34,433 nt of DNA from positions 1 to 34,433 of the forward strand of contig NZ_SELO01000039.1 in NCBI RefSeq assembly GCF_004146235.1, in the 5' to 3' direction. The position numbers and the translations under genes are program-made. The notes below the pieces were generated by a model. The model was not told the origin of the DNA and did not search any database. It was given only the letters and a program-made list of their open reading frames with translations. The first letter of the stretch is position 1. Each line of letters begins with the position of its first letter. This document shows, in pieces, positions 22,736-31,420 of this stretch. The DNA is from Tropicimonas sp. IMCC6043 (GTDB taxonomy: Bacteria; Pseudomonadota; Alphaproteobacteria; Rhodobacterales; Rhodobacteraceae).

Positions 22736-25168
22736 ATGTCTACGCACAGCTATTTCACATCTCGCCGCTCGGTCCTGAAAGGGATCACGGCTCTCGGTGC
22801 CGGGACCCTCATGGCACCGGCGCTGCTTCGTCCGGCCCATGCTGCGGCCGGCGATCTGGTGGCTAATGGCAGCGTCATCAACGGTTCGCACTACGGCTTT
22901 GGTTTCGCCAACGTCCAAGACGGTCGCATCGTCGGCATGACGCCGCACGAAAGTGACCACGGGCCGAACGAGATGTTCGAAACACTGCCCGACTGGGTTT
23001 ATTCGCCGACGCGCATCAAATACCCGATGGTCCGCAAGGGGTTCCTCGAGAACGGGTACGAAAGCGATCGCACCGAGCGGGGCAAGGGCGAATTCGTCCG
23101 GGTGAGCTGGGACGAGGCGCTGGATCTGGTGGCCGCCGAACTGAAGCGGGTGAAAGAAACCCACGGCAACGGCAGTATCTATGGCGGATCCTACGGCTGG
23201 AAGACCCCAGGCCTGCTACACAACTGTTTCAACAATCTCTACCGGATGCTGAACCTTAACGGAGGCTTTGTCGACGATGCCCAGACCTATTCGACCGGCG
23301 CGATACGGGTCATCATGCCCTATGTGATCGGCGGTTCCTACTACAACTCGTCGGCCTGGCCCGGGATCATCGAAAACACCGAACTCATTGTCTTCTGGGG
23401 ATCGAACCCTGCACTCAACTGCCGGATCGGCTGGCAGGTTCCAAACCACGCAGGTCTCCGCTACCTTGACGCGTTCAAGGCGACTGGTAAGCCTTCGGTT
23501 GTCGTGGATCCGATCAGGAACGATACAGCTCAACTCCTCGGCAGCGACTGGATTGCACCACGGCAGGGTACTGACGTGGCGATGATGCTCGGCGTTGCAC
23601 ACACGCTGTTCAGCGAGGACCTGCACGACAAGGCTTTCCTGGCCGACTATTGTGTGGGCTTCGACGAGTTCTCGGCCTATTTAACCGGCGAGTCGGACGG
23701 CACTCCGAAAACAGCGGAATGGGCCTCTGAGATCTGCGGCGTCGATGCTGAAGAGATCAAGGAGCTTGCCCGCCTGATGGCCTCCAAGCGCACTCTCATC
23801 ACCATGGGCTGGTCGATCCAACGCCAGGACCACGGCGAGCAGGGGCCCTGGATGGCGTTCGCCCTGGCCTGTATGCTTGGTTACGTCGGTCTGCCCGGCG
23901 GCGGAGCGGACTACACTTTGCACTATGCCAACTACGGCACGCCGAAAGGCACAGCCCCGACGTTTCCCGGCTTCCCGGCCGGAGTATCCCCCGAAGGATT
24001 GCCGGCGCCGATTCCGGTATCCCGTGTCCCCTGGGCCATCGGCAATCCCGGTGCGGAATACGACTACGACGGCACGCGTTACACCGCACCCGATCTGCGG
24101 TTGGTCTACTGGGTGGGCGGCAACCCAATGCACCACCATCAGGATCGCAATAAGCATATCGAATATTGGCAGAAGCCGGAAACGGTCATCGTCAACGAGA
24201 TCAACTGGACCCAGACCGCACGCTTCGCCGACATCGTCCTGCCCGTCTGCACAAACTTCGAAAAGAATGACATGTCGATGGTCAGCGAGCAGAACGTCGG
24301 TATCGTTGCCATGAAGCAGGCGATCGAGCCTCTGTTCGAATCCAGATCGGACTTCGAAATCTTCACTGAGATTTCAAAACGGCTGGGCTTCGAGCAGGAG
24401 TTCAGCGAAGGCCGCGACGAGGCCGCCTGGCTGGAGCACATCTACAACGAAGGCCTGAAAGACGCCCAGACCAAGGGTGTCGATCTGCCCGATTTTGAGA
24501 CGTTCTGGACCGAGGCACCTTATCAGGAGTTCCCGGTGACGGAAGAAGCCCGGAATTTCGTGGAGCATAGCAAGTTCCGCGAAGATCCGCTTCTCAACCC
24601 GGTGGCGACACCGTCGGGGATGTTCGAGATCTATTCGCGCCGGATCGAGGGCTACAACTATGAGGATTGCCCGGGACATCCGACCTGGATGGAGCCAGTC
24701 GAACGCGTTGGCGGTGCCATGTCGGACAAATATCCGCTGCAAGTGAACACACAGCACCCAACCTACCGGCTGCACTCGCAGCTTGACAACAACACGGCGC
24801 TTCACCCGGCCTACAAGGTGCAAAACCGGGAACCTGTTTTCATAAACCCGGTCGATGCCGAAGCGAGGGGCATCGTCGATGGAGATGTCGTACGGATCTT
24901 TAACGACCGCGGTGAGGTTCTCGCTGGCGCGGTGATCTCCGACACGCTGAGTGCAAACCATATCCGTCTCTCCGAGGGCGGCTGGTATGACCCGCTGGAG
25001 CCCGGCGTCATCGGAACTCTATGCAAACAGGGCGACGTCAATGTGTTGTCGCTCGACAAGGGCACGTCGAGCCTGGCACAGGGCAACTGTGGCCATACGA
25101 TCCTAGCCGAAGTCGAGAAATACACCGGTGAGGTGCCGAAGGTGACAACCTTCGATCCTGTCCTCTGA
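22736..25168 (+). CDS. torA: Periplasmic DMSO/TMAO reductase, molybdopterin catalytic subunit
   Basis: An 810-residue Mo-bis-MGD enzyme of the DorA/TorA group that reduces trimethylamine N-oxide or dimethyl sulfoxide in the periplasm. A Tat signal (SRRSVLKG, residues 9-16, cleavage near AHA-A) is present. GGSYGWKTPG (150-159) carries the DorA-type Tyr153 and Trp155 at the active site. Ser186 in YSTGA is the expected molybdenum ligand. Other family blocks: YSPTRIKYPMVR, DLHDKAFL, SIQRQDHGEQGPWM, GGNPMHHHQDR, and the C-terminal EGGWYDPLEPG with GDVNVLSLDKGTS. No N-terminal iron-sulfur cluster, as usual for this group. Length matches DorA. ATG 22736 precedes the signal peptide. TMAO versus DMSO preference cannot be decided. 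Confidence 0.92.
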   Translation: MSTHSYFTSRRSVLKGITALGAGTLMAPALLRPAHAAAGDLVANGSVINGSHYGFGFANVQDGRIVGMTPHESDHGPNEMFETLPDWVYSPTRIKYPMVRKGFLENGYESDRTERGKGEFVRVSWDEALDLVAAELKRVKETHGNGSIYGGSYGWKTPGLLHNCFNNLYRMLNLNGGFVDDAQTYSTGAIRVIMPYVIGGSYYNSSAWPGIIENTELIVFWGSNPALNCRIGWQVPNHAGLRYLDAFKATGKPSVVVDPIRNDTAQLLGSDWIAPRQGTDVAMMLGVAHTLFSEDLHDKAFLADYCVGFDEFSAYLTGESDGTPKTAEWASEICGVDAEEIKELARLMASKRTLITMGWSIQRQDHGEQGPWMAFALACMLGYVGLPGGGADYTLHYANYGTPKGTAPTFPGFPAGVSPEGLPAPIPVSRVPWAIGNPGAEYDYDGTRYTAPDLRLVYWVGGNPMHHHQDRNKHIEYWQKPETVIVNEINWTQTARFADIVLPVCTNFEKNDMSMVSEQNVGIVAMKQAIEPLFESRSDFEIFTEISKRLGFEQEFSEGRDEAAWLEHIYNEGLKDAQTKGVDLPDFETFWTEAPYQEFPVTEEARNFVEHSKFREDPLLNPVATPSGMFEIYSRRIEGYNYEDCPGHPTWMEPVERVGGAMSDKYPLQVNTQHPTYRLHSQLDNNTALHPAYKVQNREPVFINPVDAEARGIVDGDVVRIFNDRGEVLAGAVISDTLSANHIRLSEGGWYDPLEPGVIGTLCKQGDVNVLSLDKGTSSLAQGNCGHTILAEVEKYTGEVPKVTTFDPVL

Positions 25169-25193
25169 CACCGGAATCAGTCCTCTCGAAACG

Positions 25194-25220
25194 GGCGGGC
25201 GCCGGTTGGTGCCCGCCTTT
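25194..25220 (+). terminator. Hairpin with short T-run between torA and torC
   Basis: GGCGGGCGCC (25194-25203) pairs with GGTGCCCGCC (25208-25217) with one G-T wobble and a GGTT loop, followed by TTT. It may attenuate transcription into torC rather than stop it fully, as torC starts 27 bp later. Confidence 0.5.
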
Positions 25221-25246
25221 GCTAGTTTGCGCAAGAACAATGGAAC

Positions 25247-26410
25247 ATGAACATGGCAGGCAGATTCAGAAATGCGATCCGCTCACGAATGTCCTGGGCC
25301 GCTTTTGGCGTCGTCCTGTTTGGCGGCATCATCGCAGGTATCGTGCTTTGGGGCGGCGTCCACACCGCCATGGATTATTCCAGCCGGACGGAATTCTGCA
25401 TTTCGTGTCATGAAATGCGCGATTTCGTCTACGAGGAATACAAGGAGACCCCGCATTTCTCTAACCCTTCCGGCGTTCAGGCCACCTGTTCGGATTGCCA
25501 TGTGCCCGAGCAATGGGGACCCAAGATCGTCGACAAGATCATGGCGTCGCGTGAGCTGTATGGATGGGCAATCGGTAAGATCGACACTCCTGAGAAGTTC
25601 GAGGCGCACCGGCTGGAGCTGGCCGAGCGCGTCTGGGACCATATGGAAGCTACGGATTCGCGCGAATGCCGTAGCTGCCATTCCGATCAGGCAATGGACT
25701 TTCACGCCCAGGCTCCGGAGGCGGCCAAGCAGATGCAGGTTGGTTTCGCCAAGGGCGAGACCTGCATCGACTGCCACAAGGGGATCGCCCACAATATGCC
25801 AGACCTGGCGAAACGCGCCCGCGAAGAGGCCATCGCTTTCATGGAAGGAACCGAGACGCTGGACTCTGACAACGTGTGGACGAAACGGACGACCGCTCTG
25901 TATGCCGCACCGGGGTCGGACGCGGACAAGCTTGGCACGGTGCTCCCGGGCGTCGAGATAGAAAAGCTGGACGGCGACGGTGATTTCGCGAAGGTCCGTG
26001 TCTCCGGCTGGCAGGCCGGCGAGGTAGTGCGTGGCCAATATGCGATGTTTGGGCATCGCATTCTCAACCTGTCCATTTCGGGCAGCGCGGTCGACGGGGT
26101 CGAAAAAGGCGACACCCGGTTTTATAGCGACGGCAATCAGGATTGGACCGAAAGCGCGTTGGAGGGATGGATCGCCCTGACGGATCTGACGGCGGACCCG
26201 GATAAGCTATGGACTGTCGCGAATGCGATATACGTGAGCCAATGCGGTGTCTGCCACTCGGCGGCGGCGCCTGACTCGCGCGGTGTGCTTGCCTGGCAGG
26301 CCGACGTGCAGGCCTACCAGCCACGCACCAGCCTGACGGCCGAGGAAGGCCGGCTGGTCCTGCGCTACCTGCAGTTGCATTCCTCCGACATTGCCGGGCA
26401 GACGAACTAA
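25247..26410 (+). CDS. torC: Pentaheme c-type cytochrome TorC/DorC
   Basis: A 387-residue membrane-anchored cytochrome that passes electrons from the quinol pool to TorA. An N-terminal signal anchor (about 18-38, AAFGVVLFGGIIAGIVLWGG) is followed by a NapC/NirT-type tetraheme domain with CXXCH at 51-55 (CISCH), 81-85 (CSDCH), 141-145 (CRSCH) and 173-177 (CIDCH). A fifth heme site CGVCH (333-337) lies in the C-terminal domain. The linker (about 205-330) contains SH3-like repeats (VWTKRTTALYAAPGSDADK). This five-heme layout is diagnostic for TorC/DorC. ATG 25247 and 25253 are both possible. No torS/torR/torT regulators are in the window. Confidence 0.92.
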   Translation: MNMAGRFRNAIRSRMSWAAFGVVLFGGIIAGIVLWGGVHTAMDYSSRTEFCISCHEMRDFVYEEYKETPHFSNPSGVQATCSDCHVPEQWGPKIVDKIMASRELYGWAIGKIDTPEKFEAHRLELAERVWDHMEATDSRECRSCHSDQAMDFHAQAPEAAKQMQVGFAKGETCIDCHKGIAHNMPDLAKRAREEAIAFMEGTETLDSDNVWTKRTTALYAAPGSDADKLGTVLPGVEIEKLDGDGDFAKVRVSGWQAGEVVRGQYAMFGHRILNLSISGSAVDGVEKGDTRFYSDGNQDWTESALEGWIALTDLTADPDKLWTVANAIYVSQCGVCHSAAAPDSRGVLAWQADVQAYQPRTSLTAEEGRLVLRYLQLHSSDIAGQTN

Positions 26411-26673
26411 CGGTCGTTCGTCGGCCAGCTCGAATTCCGGAAATGTCAGATCAACGCGCTCGGCTGCGCCGGAACGCTGTCAAGGGCGACGGAATGGGTG
26501 GTGTCAGTGCCGGAACAAGTGCATGGGGCTGACGCTGCACGGTATCGCCAGATTCAAAATGCGGCGCAGACCAAGTCCTTTCTACCGCCAAACGCGATAT
26601 CTGAAAAAGAAAAGCGGACTTCCGCTACAATGCGCACCAACAGCAGGACTGGGCCGTTCAGGACGGTCTGAAA
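26411..26673. other. Spacer with a possible orphan IS6 terminal repeat
   Basis: About 260 bp between torC and IS6 copy 2. GGTGGTGTCAG at 26497-26507 is identical to the first 11 bases of the IS6 copy 2 left end (26674-26684), so an earlier IS6-like insertion or one-ended event may have left this copy. No coding sequence is credible. Confidence 0.45.
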
Positions 26674-27491
26674 GGTGGTGTCAGAAGAACGTGGCTTGAG
26701 ATGGGGCAGGGAGCTGAGTAGCGTCCCCGGATGACCAAACGCGACCCGTTCAAATACTTCAAGACCAGCCCTGAGATCATCCGCCTGGCGGTGATGCTCT
26801 ACGTACGCTTCCCCTTGTCGCTGCGGAACGTCGAAGACCTGCTGCACGAGCGCGGCATCGACATCAGCCATGAATCCGTCCGGTTTTGGTGGAACCGGTT
26901 CGACCCGATGTTCGCCTCCGAGATCCGAAGGAAACGGGCCGAGCGGCTGCGTTCAGGGCCGCAGTGGCAATGGCATCTCGACGAAATGTTCGTGAAGATA
27001 AATGGCGAGCGGCACTATCTGTGGCGGGCCGTCGACCACGAAGGTGAGGTCCTGGAGAGCTTTGTGACGAAGGCACGGGACAAGAAGGCGGCATTGAAAT
27101 TCCTAAAGAAAACAATGAAGCGCTACGGTCGGCCGCACGTCTTCGTAACAGATAAGCTTCGTTCGTATGGCACCGCTTTGAAGGAGGTCGGCGCGGCGGA
27201 ACGGCAGGAAACTGGCCGCTGGCTCAACAATCGGGCGGAGAACTCGCACCTGCCATTCCGACGACGAGAACGGGCAATGCAGCGCTTCCGGCGGATGCGA
27301 AGTCTGCAGATGTTTGCCGCCGTCCACGCCTCGGTCTTCAACCATTTCAACTCGGAGCGCAGCTTCTACTCGAGAGCAAATTTCAAGAAGAACCGCGCCG
27401 CCGCCCTCGACGAGTGGCGTCAACTCGGCGCGGAATAAAGGGCAAGCTCACTGTCCATTCAGAGACCGGTTCGAATTCGTCTGGCAGCACC
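26674..27491 (+). mobile_element. IS6-family insertion sequence, copy 2 (complete)
   Basis: 818 bp with intact ends: left GGTGGTGTCAGAAGAA (26674-26689) and right, read inward on the minus strand, GGTGCTGCCAGACGAA (27491-27476), 13 of 16 identical. Flanking octamers are different (GTCTGAAA left, GCCACCCA right), so no target duplication remains, suggesting rearrangement after insertion. Same orientation as copies 1 and 3. Confidence 0.9.
26731..27438 (+). CDS. IS6-family DDE transposase (copy 2)
   Basis: A 235-residue transposase differing from copy 1 at about seven positions (for example Asp5 for Lys, VR for MR near residue 25, FDPM for FGPI near 59, Thr for Ala near 148, Arg for Trp, Tyr for Ser near the end). 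The likely DDE residues Asp84, Asp141 and Glu170 are present. The frame is complete and both inverted repeats are intact, so this is the best candidate for an active source copy. Confidence 0.93.
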   Translation: MTKRDPFKYFKTSPEIIRLAVMLYVRFPLSLRNVEDLLHERGIDISHESVRFWWNRFDPMFASEIRRKRAERLRSGPQWQWHLDEMFVKINGERHYLWRAVDHEGEVLESFVTKARDKKAALKFLKKTMKRYGRPHVFVTDKLRSYGTALKEVGAAERQETGRWLNNRAENSHLPFRRRERAMQRFRRMRSLQMFAAVHASVFNHFNSERSFYSRANFKKNRAAALDEWRQLGAE

Positions 27492-27677
27492 GCCACCCAG
27501 TCAAGCTATTGATATTAAATAGAAAAACCACGCATTGCGTGCCGCGAAATCCGTGGTTTGTCGTGCTGTCGCACCTGCAGAGACGGTATCCGAGCTTTGC
27601 GGCCTGGTCTCTACCCGTAGAATGGCTTGACGTAAGTGGTAGCCATCTAAACGGTGTTATGGAGTGTGGAGAACATC
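27492..27677. promoter_or_regulatory. Leader region of the four-gene ligase/hydrolase cassette
   Basis: This 186-bp segment holds a short AT-rich tract and an 8-bp inverted repeat, AAACCACG (27525-27532) with CGTGGTTT (27552-27559). TTGACG near 27627 could be a -35 element, but no convincing -10 follows. The right arm and its flank resemble 33189-33214 over about 25 bases. The promoter of the cassette is probably here, or supplied by the IS6 element. Confidence 0.35.
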
Positions 27678-28811
27678 ATGGACGACGAAGCATTCTCGAT
27701 TGGAATAGAAGAGGAATACCTGCTGGTGGACCCCGAGACGCGCGCTCTGTACGCGCGGCCGCCGCGGGAGTTCATGGCAAAATGCCAGAACCTCCTCGGA
27801 CCTAAGGTGGTTCATGAATTCCTGCAAAGCCAGGTTGAAATTGGCACGAACGTCTGCGGCACGATCGCCGAGGCACGTGAGGATCTTCGTCACCTGAGAG
27901 AAACCGTTGCCCAATGCGCCAAGGATTTCGGCATGCGCATGATCGCCGCGTCGACCCATCCCTGGGCACACTGGAGCGAGCAGGAACCGGTCGATATGGA
28001 GCGCTACCGGATCCTTGGTGCGGAACACCGGACGCTGGCCCGCCGTATGGCGATCTGCGGAATGCACGTACACGCCGGCATCAACGACAAAAATCTGAGG
28101 GTCGACCTGATGAGCCAGGTCACCTATTTCATGCCGCATCTGCTGGCGCTCAGCACGTCTTCCCCGTTCTGGGAAGGGCACGACACTGGCCTCAAATCGT
28201 TTCGCCCGATCATCATTGGTGACCTGCCGAGGTCGGGATTCCCCGAGGTGTTCGACAGTTGGAGCGACTGGACCGAAATGCTGGACGACCTGGCGGCCAC
28301 CGGACTGGTCGCGGATCCATCGAAGATCTGGTGGGACATCCGACCTTCCGGCAAGCATCCGACGTTGGAGATCCGCATTTGCGATATCTGCACGCATATC
28401 GAAGACGGACTGACAATCGCCGCGCTTTACCAGTCGATCCTCGCCTACCTATTTCATCTGCGGCGAAGCAACGAACGTCGTCGCACCTATCGCCGCATCC
28501 TGCTCGCTGAAAACAAGTGGCGTGCCATGCGTTACGGCGTCGAGGCCGAGATGGCGGACTTCGGCAAGCGAAAGCTGCTGGCATTCGCCGACCTGACGGA
28601 CGAACTGGTGGAAATCTTGCGGCCATTCGCCGAAGACCTCGGATGCATCAAGGAAGTCGAGCACGCCATGACAATTGCGCGTCGTGGCACCAGTTCTGAC
28701 GAACAACTGCGTATCTTCCAAGCGGCGCTGGCGGGCGGCGCGTCTGAGCACGACGCGCAGGTCGCCGTTGTTGATTGGCTCATCGAGGAGAGCGCCAGGA
28801 CGAGTGAATGA
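27678..28811 (+). CDS. YbdK/GCS2-family carboxylate-amine ligase
   Basis: A 377-residue ATP-dependent ligase of the GCS2 family (glutamate-cysteine ligase type 2, YbdK-like). Hallmarks: SIGIEEEYLLVDPETR (residues 7-22), QVEIGTNVCGTIAEAR, MRMIAASTHPWAHW, CGMHVHAGI with catalytic-type His, and the late PTLEIRICDICTH. Such enzymes activate a carboxylate as acyl-phosphate and join it to an amine; E. coli YbdK has only weak gamma-glutamylcysteine activity, so the true substrate of this branch is unknown. ATG 27678 was chosen over 27654 since homology begins at SIGIEEEY. First of four genes on the same strand; the next begins about 115 bp later. Confidence 0.88.
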   Translation: MDDEAFSIGIEEEYLLVDPETRALYARPPREFMAKCQNLLGPKVVHEFLQSQVEIGTNVCGTIAEAREDLRHLRETVAQCAKDFGMRMIAASTHPWAHWSEQEPVDMERYRILGAEHRTLARRMAICGMHVHAGINDKNLRVDLMSQVTYFMPHLLALSTSSPFWEGHDTGLKSFRPIIIGDLPRSGFPEVFDSWSDWTEMLDDLAATGLVADPSKIWWDIRPSGKHPTLEIRICDICTHIEDGLTIAALYQSILAYLFHLRRSNERRRTYRRILLAENKWRAMRYGVEAEMADFGKRKLLAFADLTDELVEILRPFAEDLGCIKEVEHAMTIARRGTSSDEQLRIFQAALAGGASEHDAQVAVVDWLIEESARTSE

Positions 28812-28926
28812 CCGTCCGCCCCCTCCCACAGCGTCGGCATTGTGCGCAACCGTCCGACCCCTTACGTCGAGTGCATGGAGCCGTGAGGTAACGCGGACGA
28901 ACGGAAACCGGCAGGTCACTAGTAGC

Positions 28927-30111
28927 GTGAACGTACCGACCATCATGGAGGATGTGCATCGCCCTGATCACGGGGCGGGCAATTTGCATCCACATCTGCA
29001 GGCTTTCCTTGCCGCCGCCGACAAGTCCACGCTCGCCGTCGACCGCTTCTTGTCCGGGATTTCGTCGCCGCTCATTGAACCGGGTGCATTGACGTTCCTA
29101 TGGCGCGGCGACGCGCATGCGGTCGAGATCCTGCGTTGGATCAATGCCGGAGTGGACAGGCATCGCTTTCAGCGCCTTCCTGGCAGCGACCTGTGGTTCC
29201 TCAGGCTCCCGGTCAAGGACGGAGGTCGGTTCGAGTATAAGCTGAACGTGGTAGGCGACCATGGCGAGGCCTGGATTCTTGATCCGGCAAATCAGCATCG
29301 CGCCGGCGATCCATTCGGCGAGAACTCCGTCGCAATGACATTCGGTTATGCCCGACCGGAATGGAGCCTGAACCGCGGCGCCCCGCGCGGACACATGGAG
29401 GAGATCACCGTCGATAGCGCCGTGTTCGGCCATGCCCGCAACGAGCGGGTTTATCTGCCAAACGCTTACGATAATGGTCGTGACTTTCCGTTGGTCGTGA
29501 TCCACGACGGCGGTGATTATGACGAATACGCGGACCTTTCCACGTCGCTGGACAATCTGATCGATGCCGGCGACATCCCGCCTCTCGTCGCGGTTCTGAT
29601 ACAGGCCGATGACAGGATGAGTGAGTACCCGCAAGGCCGGCGCCATGCGCGCTATGTCGTGGGCGAGCTCTTGCCGGCGGTGACCAACCGGTATTCGATC
29701 TCGACGAGGGTGCAGGATCGCGTGCTACTTGGCGCAAGTCTTGGTGCGGTCGCATCACTGGCGACGGCGTTTCGGTTCCGCGGGGTGTTCGGTGGCCTGA
29801 TCCTCAAATCCGGATCCTTTGTGCTGGACCCAGAGAAGCTGCGGCAACGTTCGAATCCGGTGTTCCATCGGGTTGCCCGCCTGGTGGAGGTCGTTCGCCG
29901 AGCGCCGGCGCCCGAGGCCACGAGGGCCTTTGTCTCAACCGGTGAACTGGAGGGGTTGGCCGCGGAAAACGAGGCTTTGGCCGAACTTCTCGCGGGTCGA
30001 GGGATTGATGTCTTGTTCCAAAGCTCGTGGGACGGCCATCATTGGCACAACTGGCGGGATCAGCTGCGGGACGCCTTGATGTGGGTCCTGCCGCGGCAGC
30101 CAAGAGAGTAA
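28927..30111 (+). CDS. Enterochelin esterase-like alpha/beta-hydrolase
   Basis: A 394-residue protein with an N-terminal beta-sandwich region (about 50-145; TFLWRGDAHAVEILRWINAG and LPVKDGGRFEYKL), typical of Fes/IroD esterases, followed by an alpha/beta-hydrolase domain. Features are RVYLPNAYDNGRDFPLVVIHDGGDY, the nucleophile Ser271 in GASLGA, and a C-terminal His in SSWDGHHWHNW. The acid residue is not assigned. Fes-type esterases hydrolyse ester or amide links in siderophores and peptides. The start is uncertain: GTG 28927 is chosen, with ATG 28945 the alternative; a longer upstream frame overlaps the ligase gene and lacks homology. No siderophore genes are nearby, so a different substrate is expected. 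Confidence 0.8.
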   Translation: MNVPTIMEDVHRPDHGAGNLHPHLQAFLAAADKSTLAVDRFLSGISSPLIEPGALTFLWRGDAHAVEILRWINAGVDRHRFQRLPGSDLWFLRLPVKDGGRFEYKLNVVGDHGEAWILDPANQHRAGDPFGENSVAMTFGYARPEWSLNRGAPRGHMEEITVDSAVFGHARNERVYLPNAYDNGRDFPLVVIHDGGDYDEYADLSTSLDNLIDAGDIPPLVAVLIQADDRMSEYPQGRRHARYVVGELLPAVTNRYSISTRVQDRVLLGASLGAVASLATAFRFRGVFGGLILKSGSFVLDPEKLRQRSNPVFHRVARLVEVVRRAPAPEATRAFVSTGELEGLAAENEALAELLAGRGIDVLFQSSWDGHHWHNWRDQLRDALMWVLPRQPRE

Positions 30112-30160
30112 TCGGCGTTCGATACGCGTGCGGCGCCGGAATGATTGGGGGGATATTTCC

Positions 30161-31420
30161 ATGGCCAGAAGCACCAAGAACATCGGGCTATCGCTGGGCG
30201 CCGACATCTGTTGGCCCATTGCCTATGAAAGCCTTTTCGAGGCGCTGACCCGCGACGGGCTGAAGTTTGGCAAGAAAACCTACGACTTCGCCGTGGAACG
30301 GGTGACGATCGAACCCTTCAGCCTTCACCAGCCGGTGAAATACGACGTGGTAATCGACCGGCTGACACATTGGTATTCGACCAGCCGCGAATGGATCAAG
30401 AAGGCCATCCTGATGGATGACCTCTACGTCTACAATAACCCCTGGTCACTGCAGTCGAACGAAAAACACACCAGCTATGCCGCGATGCTGCGGCTCGGCC
30501 TGCCAGTGCCCGAAACATGGATGCTGCCGCCCAAAGCCTATGACCCGTCGGACGACCTCGAGGCGACGCTGGTCAAGTATGCGCGGATGTTCAGCCTCGA
30601 CGAGATCGGCGACAAGATCGGCTATCCGTTCTTCATGAAGCCCTACCACGGTGGTGGATGGAAGGGCGTTACCAAGATCGACAATGCGCAGGAACTGCAC
30701 CGCGCCTACGATGCCAGCGGCACCGAGATCATGAACTTGCAGGCGGCGGTGCTGCCGCACGATTTTTTCGTCCGGAACGTCGGGCTTGGCCCGCAAGTCC
30801 GGCACGTGAACTATGATCCCGGCGCGCCTTTGCACGACCGTTACCGCCAGGACATCGAATTCCTGGACGCGGAAGACCAGCAGACGCTCAAGGATATGAC
30901 GCTGACGATCAACGCCTTCTTTGGTTGGGATTTCAACTCCTGCGAGGCGCTCCGTCAGAACGGAAACTGGCACCCGATCGACTTTGCCAATGCCTGCCCC
31001 GACAGCCAGGTCACGTCGCTGCACTACCATTTCCCGTGGCTGATCAAGGCCAACCTGCGCTGGTCACTGTTCTGTGCAGCAACAGACCGTCCGATGCGCA
31101 AGAACATGGATTGGTCGCCGTTCTACAAGATTGCCGACAGCGACCGGTCCCCGCGCGAGAAGCTGACCGAATATGCCAAGATCGCCCACAAACGGTTCGA
31201 GACGGAGAAGTTTCGGCGCTTCTGCAAGAACCAGCTGAAGGACCTGGACGAGCTCGCCTACGACTTCTTCGGATCGGAAAAGCTGCACGACGCAATCCGG
31301 CAGAAGGTCGAGGCGCTTTTTCCCCATCATGAGCACGAGGAGTTCACGCAGCTCTTCTGGGACAGGATCCAGCTGTGGCGCGAGCAGGAAGGAAAATGCG
31401 GTGACAAAGACGGTTTCTAG
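30161..31420 (+). CDS. ATP-grasp domain protein
   Basis: A 419-residue protein with an ATP-grasp fold of the RimK/glutathione synthetase superfamily. The ATP-binding lysine and glycine-rich loop are in FFMKPYHGGGWKGV (Lys160). The Mg-binding end of the fold is WHPIDFANACPDSQ, with D274 and N277 as the likely D-x-N pair. The N-terminal part (KYDVVIDRLTHWYSTSREWIK) is a pre-ATP-grasp segment; the C-terminal 100 residues are helical and charged. Such enzymes link a carboxylate to an amine, thiol or imino group. GGGGGGA eight bases before ATG 30161 supports the start. Its 3' end overlaps the next gene by 20 bp. The substrate is unknown. Confidence 0.82.
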   Translation: MARSTKNIGLSLGADICWPIAYESLFEALTRDGLKFGKKTYDFAVERVTIEPFSLHQPVKYDVVIDRLTHWYSTSREWIKKAILMDDLYVYNNPWSLQSNEKHTSYAAMLRLGLPVPETWMLPPKAYDPSDDLEATLVKYARMFSLDEIGDKIGYPFFMKPYHGGGWKGVTKIDNAQELHRAYDASGTEIMNLQAAVLPHDFFVRNVGLGPQVRHVNYDPGAPLHDRYRQDIEFLDAEDQQTLKDMTLTINAFFGWDFNSCEALRQNGNWHPIDFANACPDSQVTSLHYHFPWLIKANLRWSLFCAATDRPMRKNMDWSPFYKIADSDRSPREKLTEYAKIAHKRFETEKFRRFCKNQLKDLDELAYDFFGSEKLHDAIRQKVEALFPHHEHEEFTQLFWDRIQLWREQEGKCGDKDGF

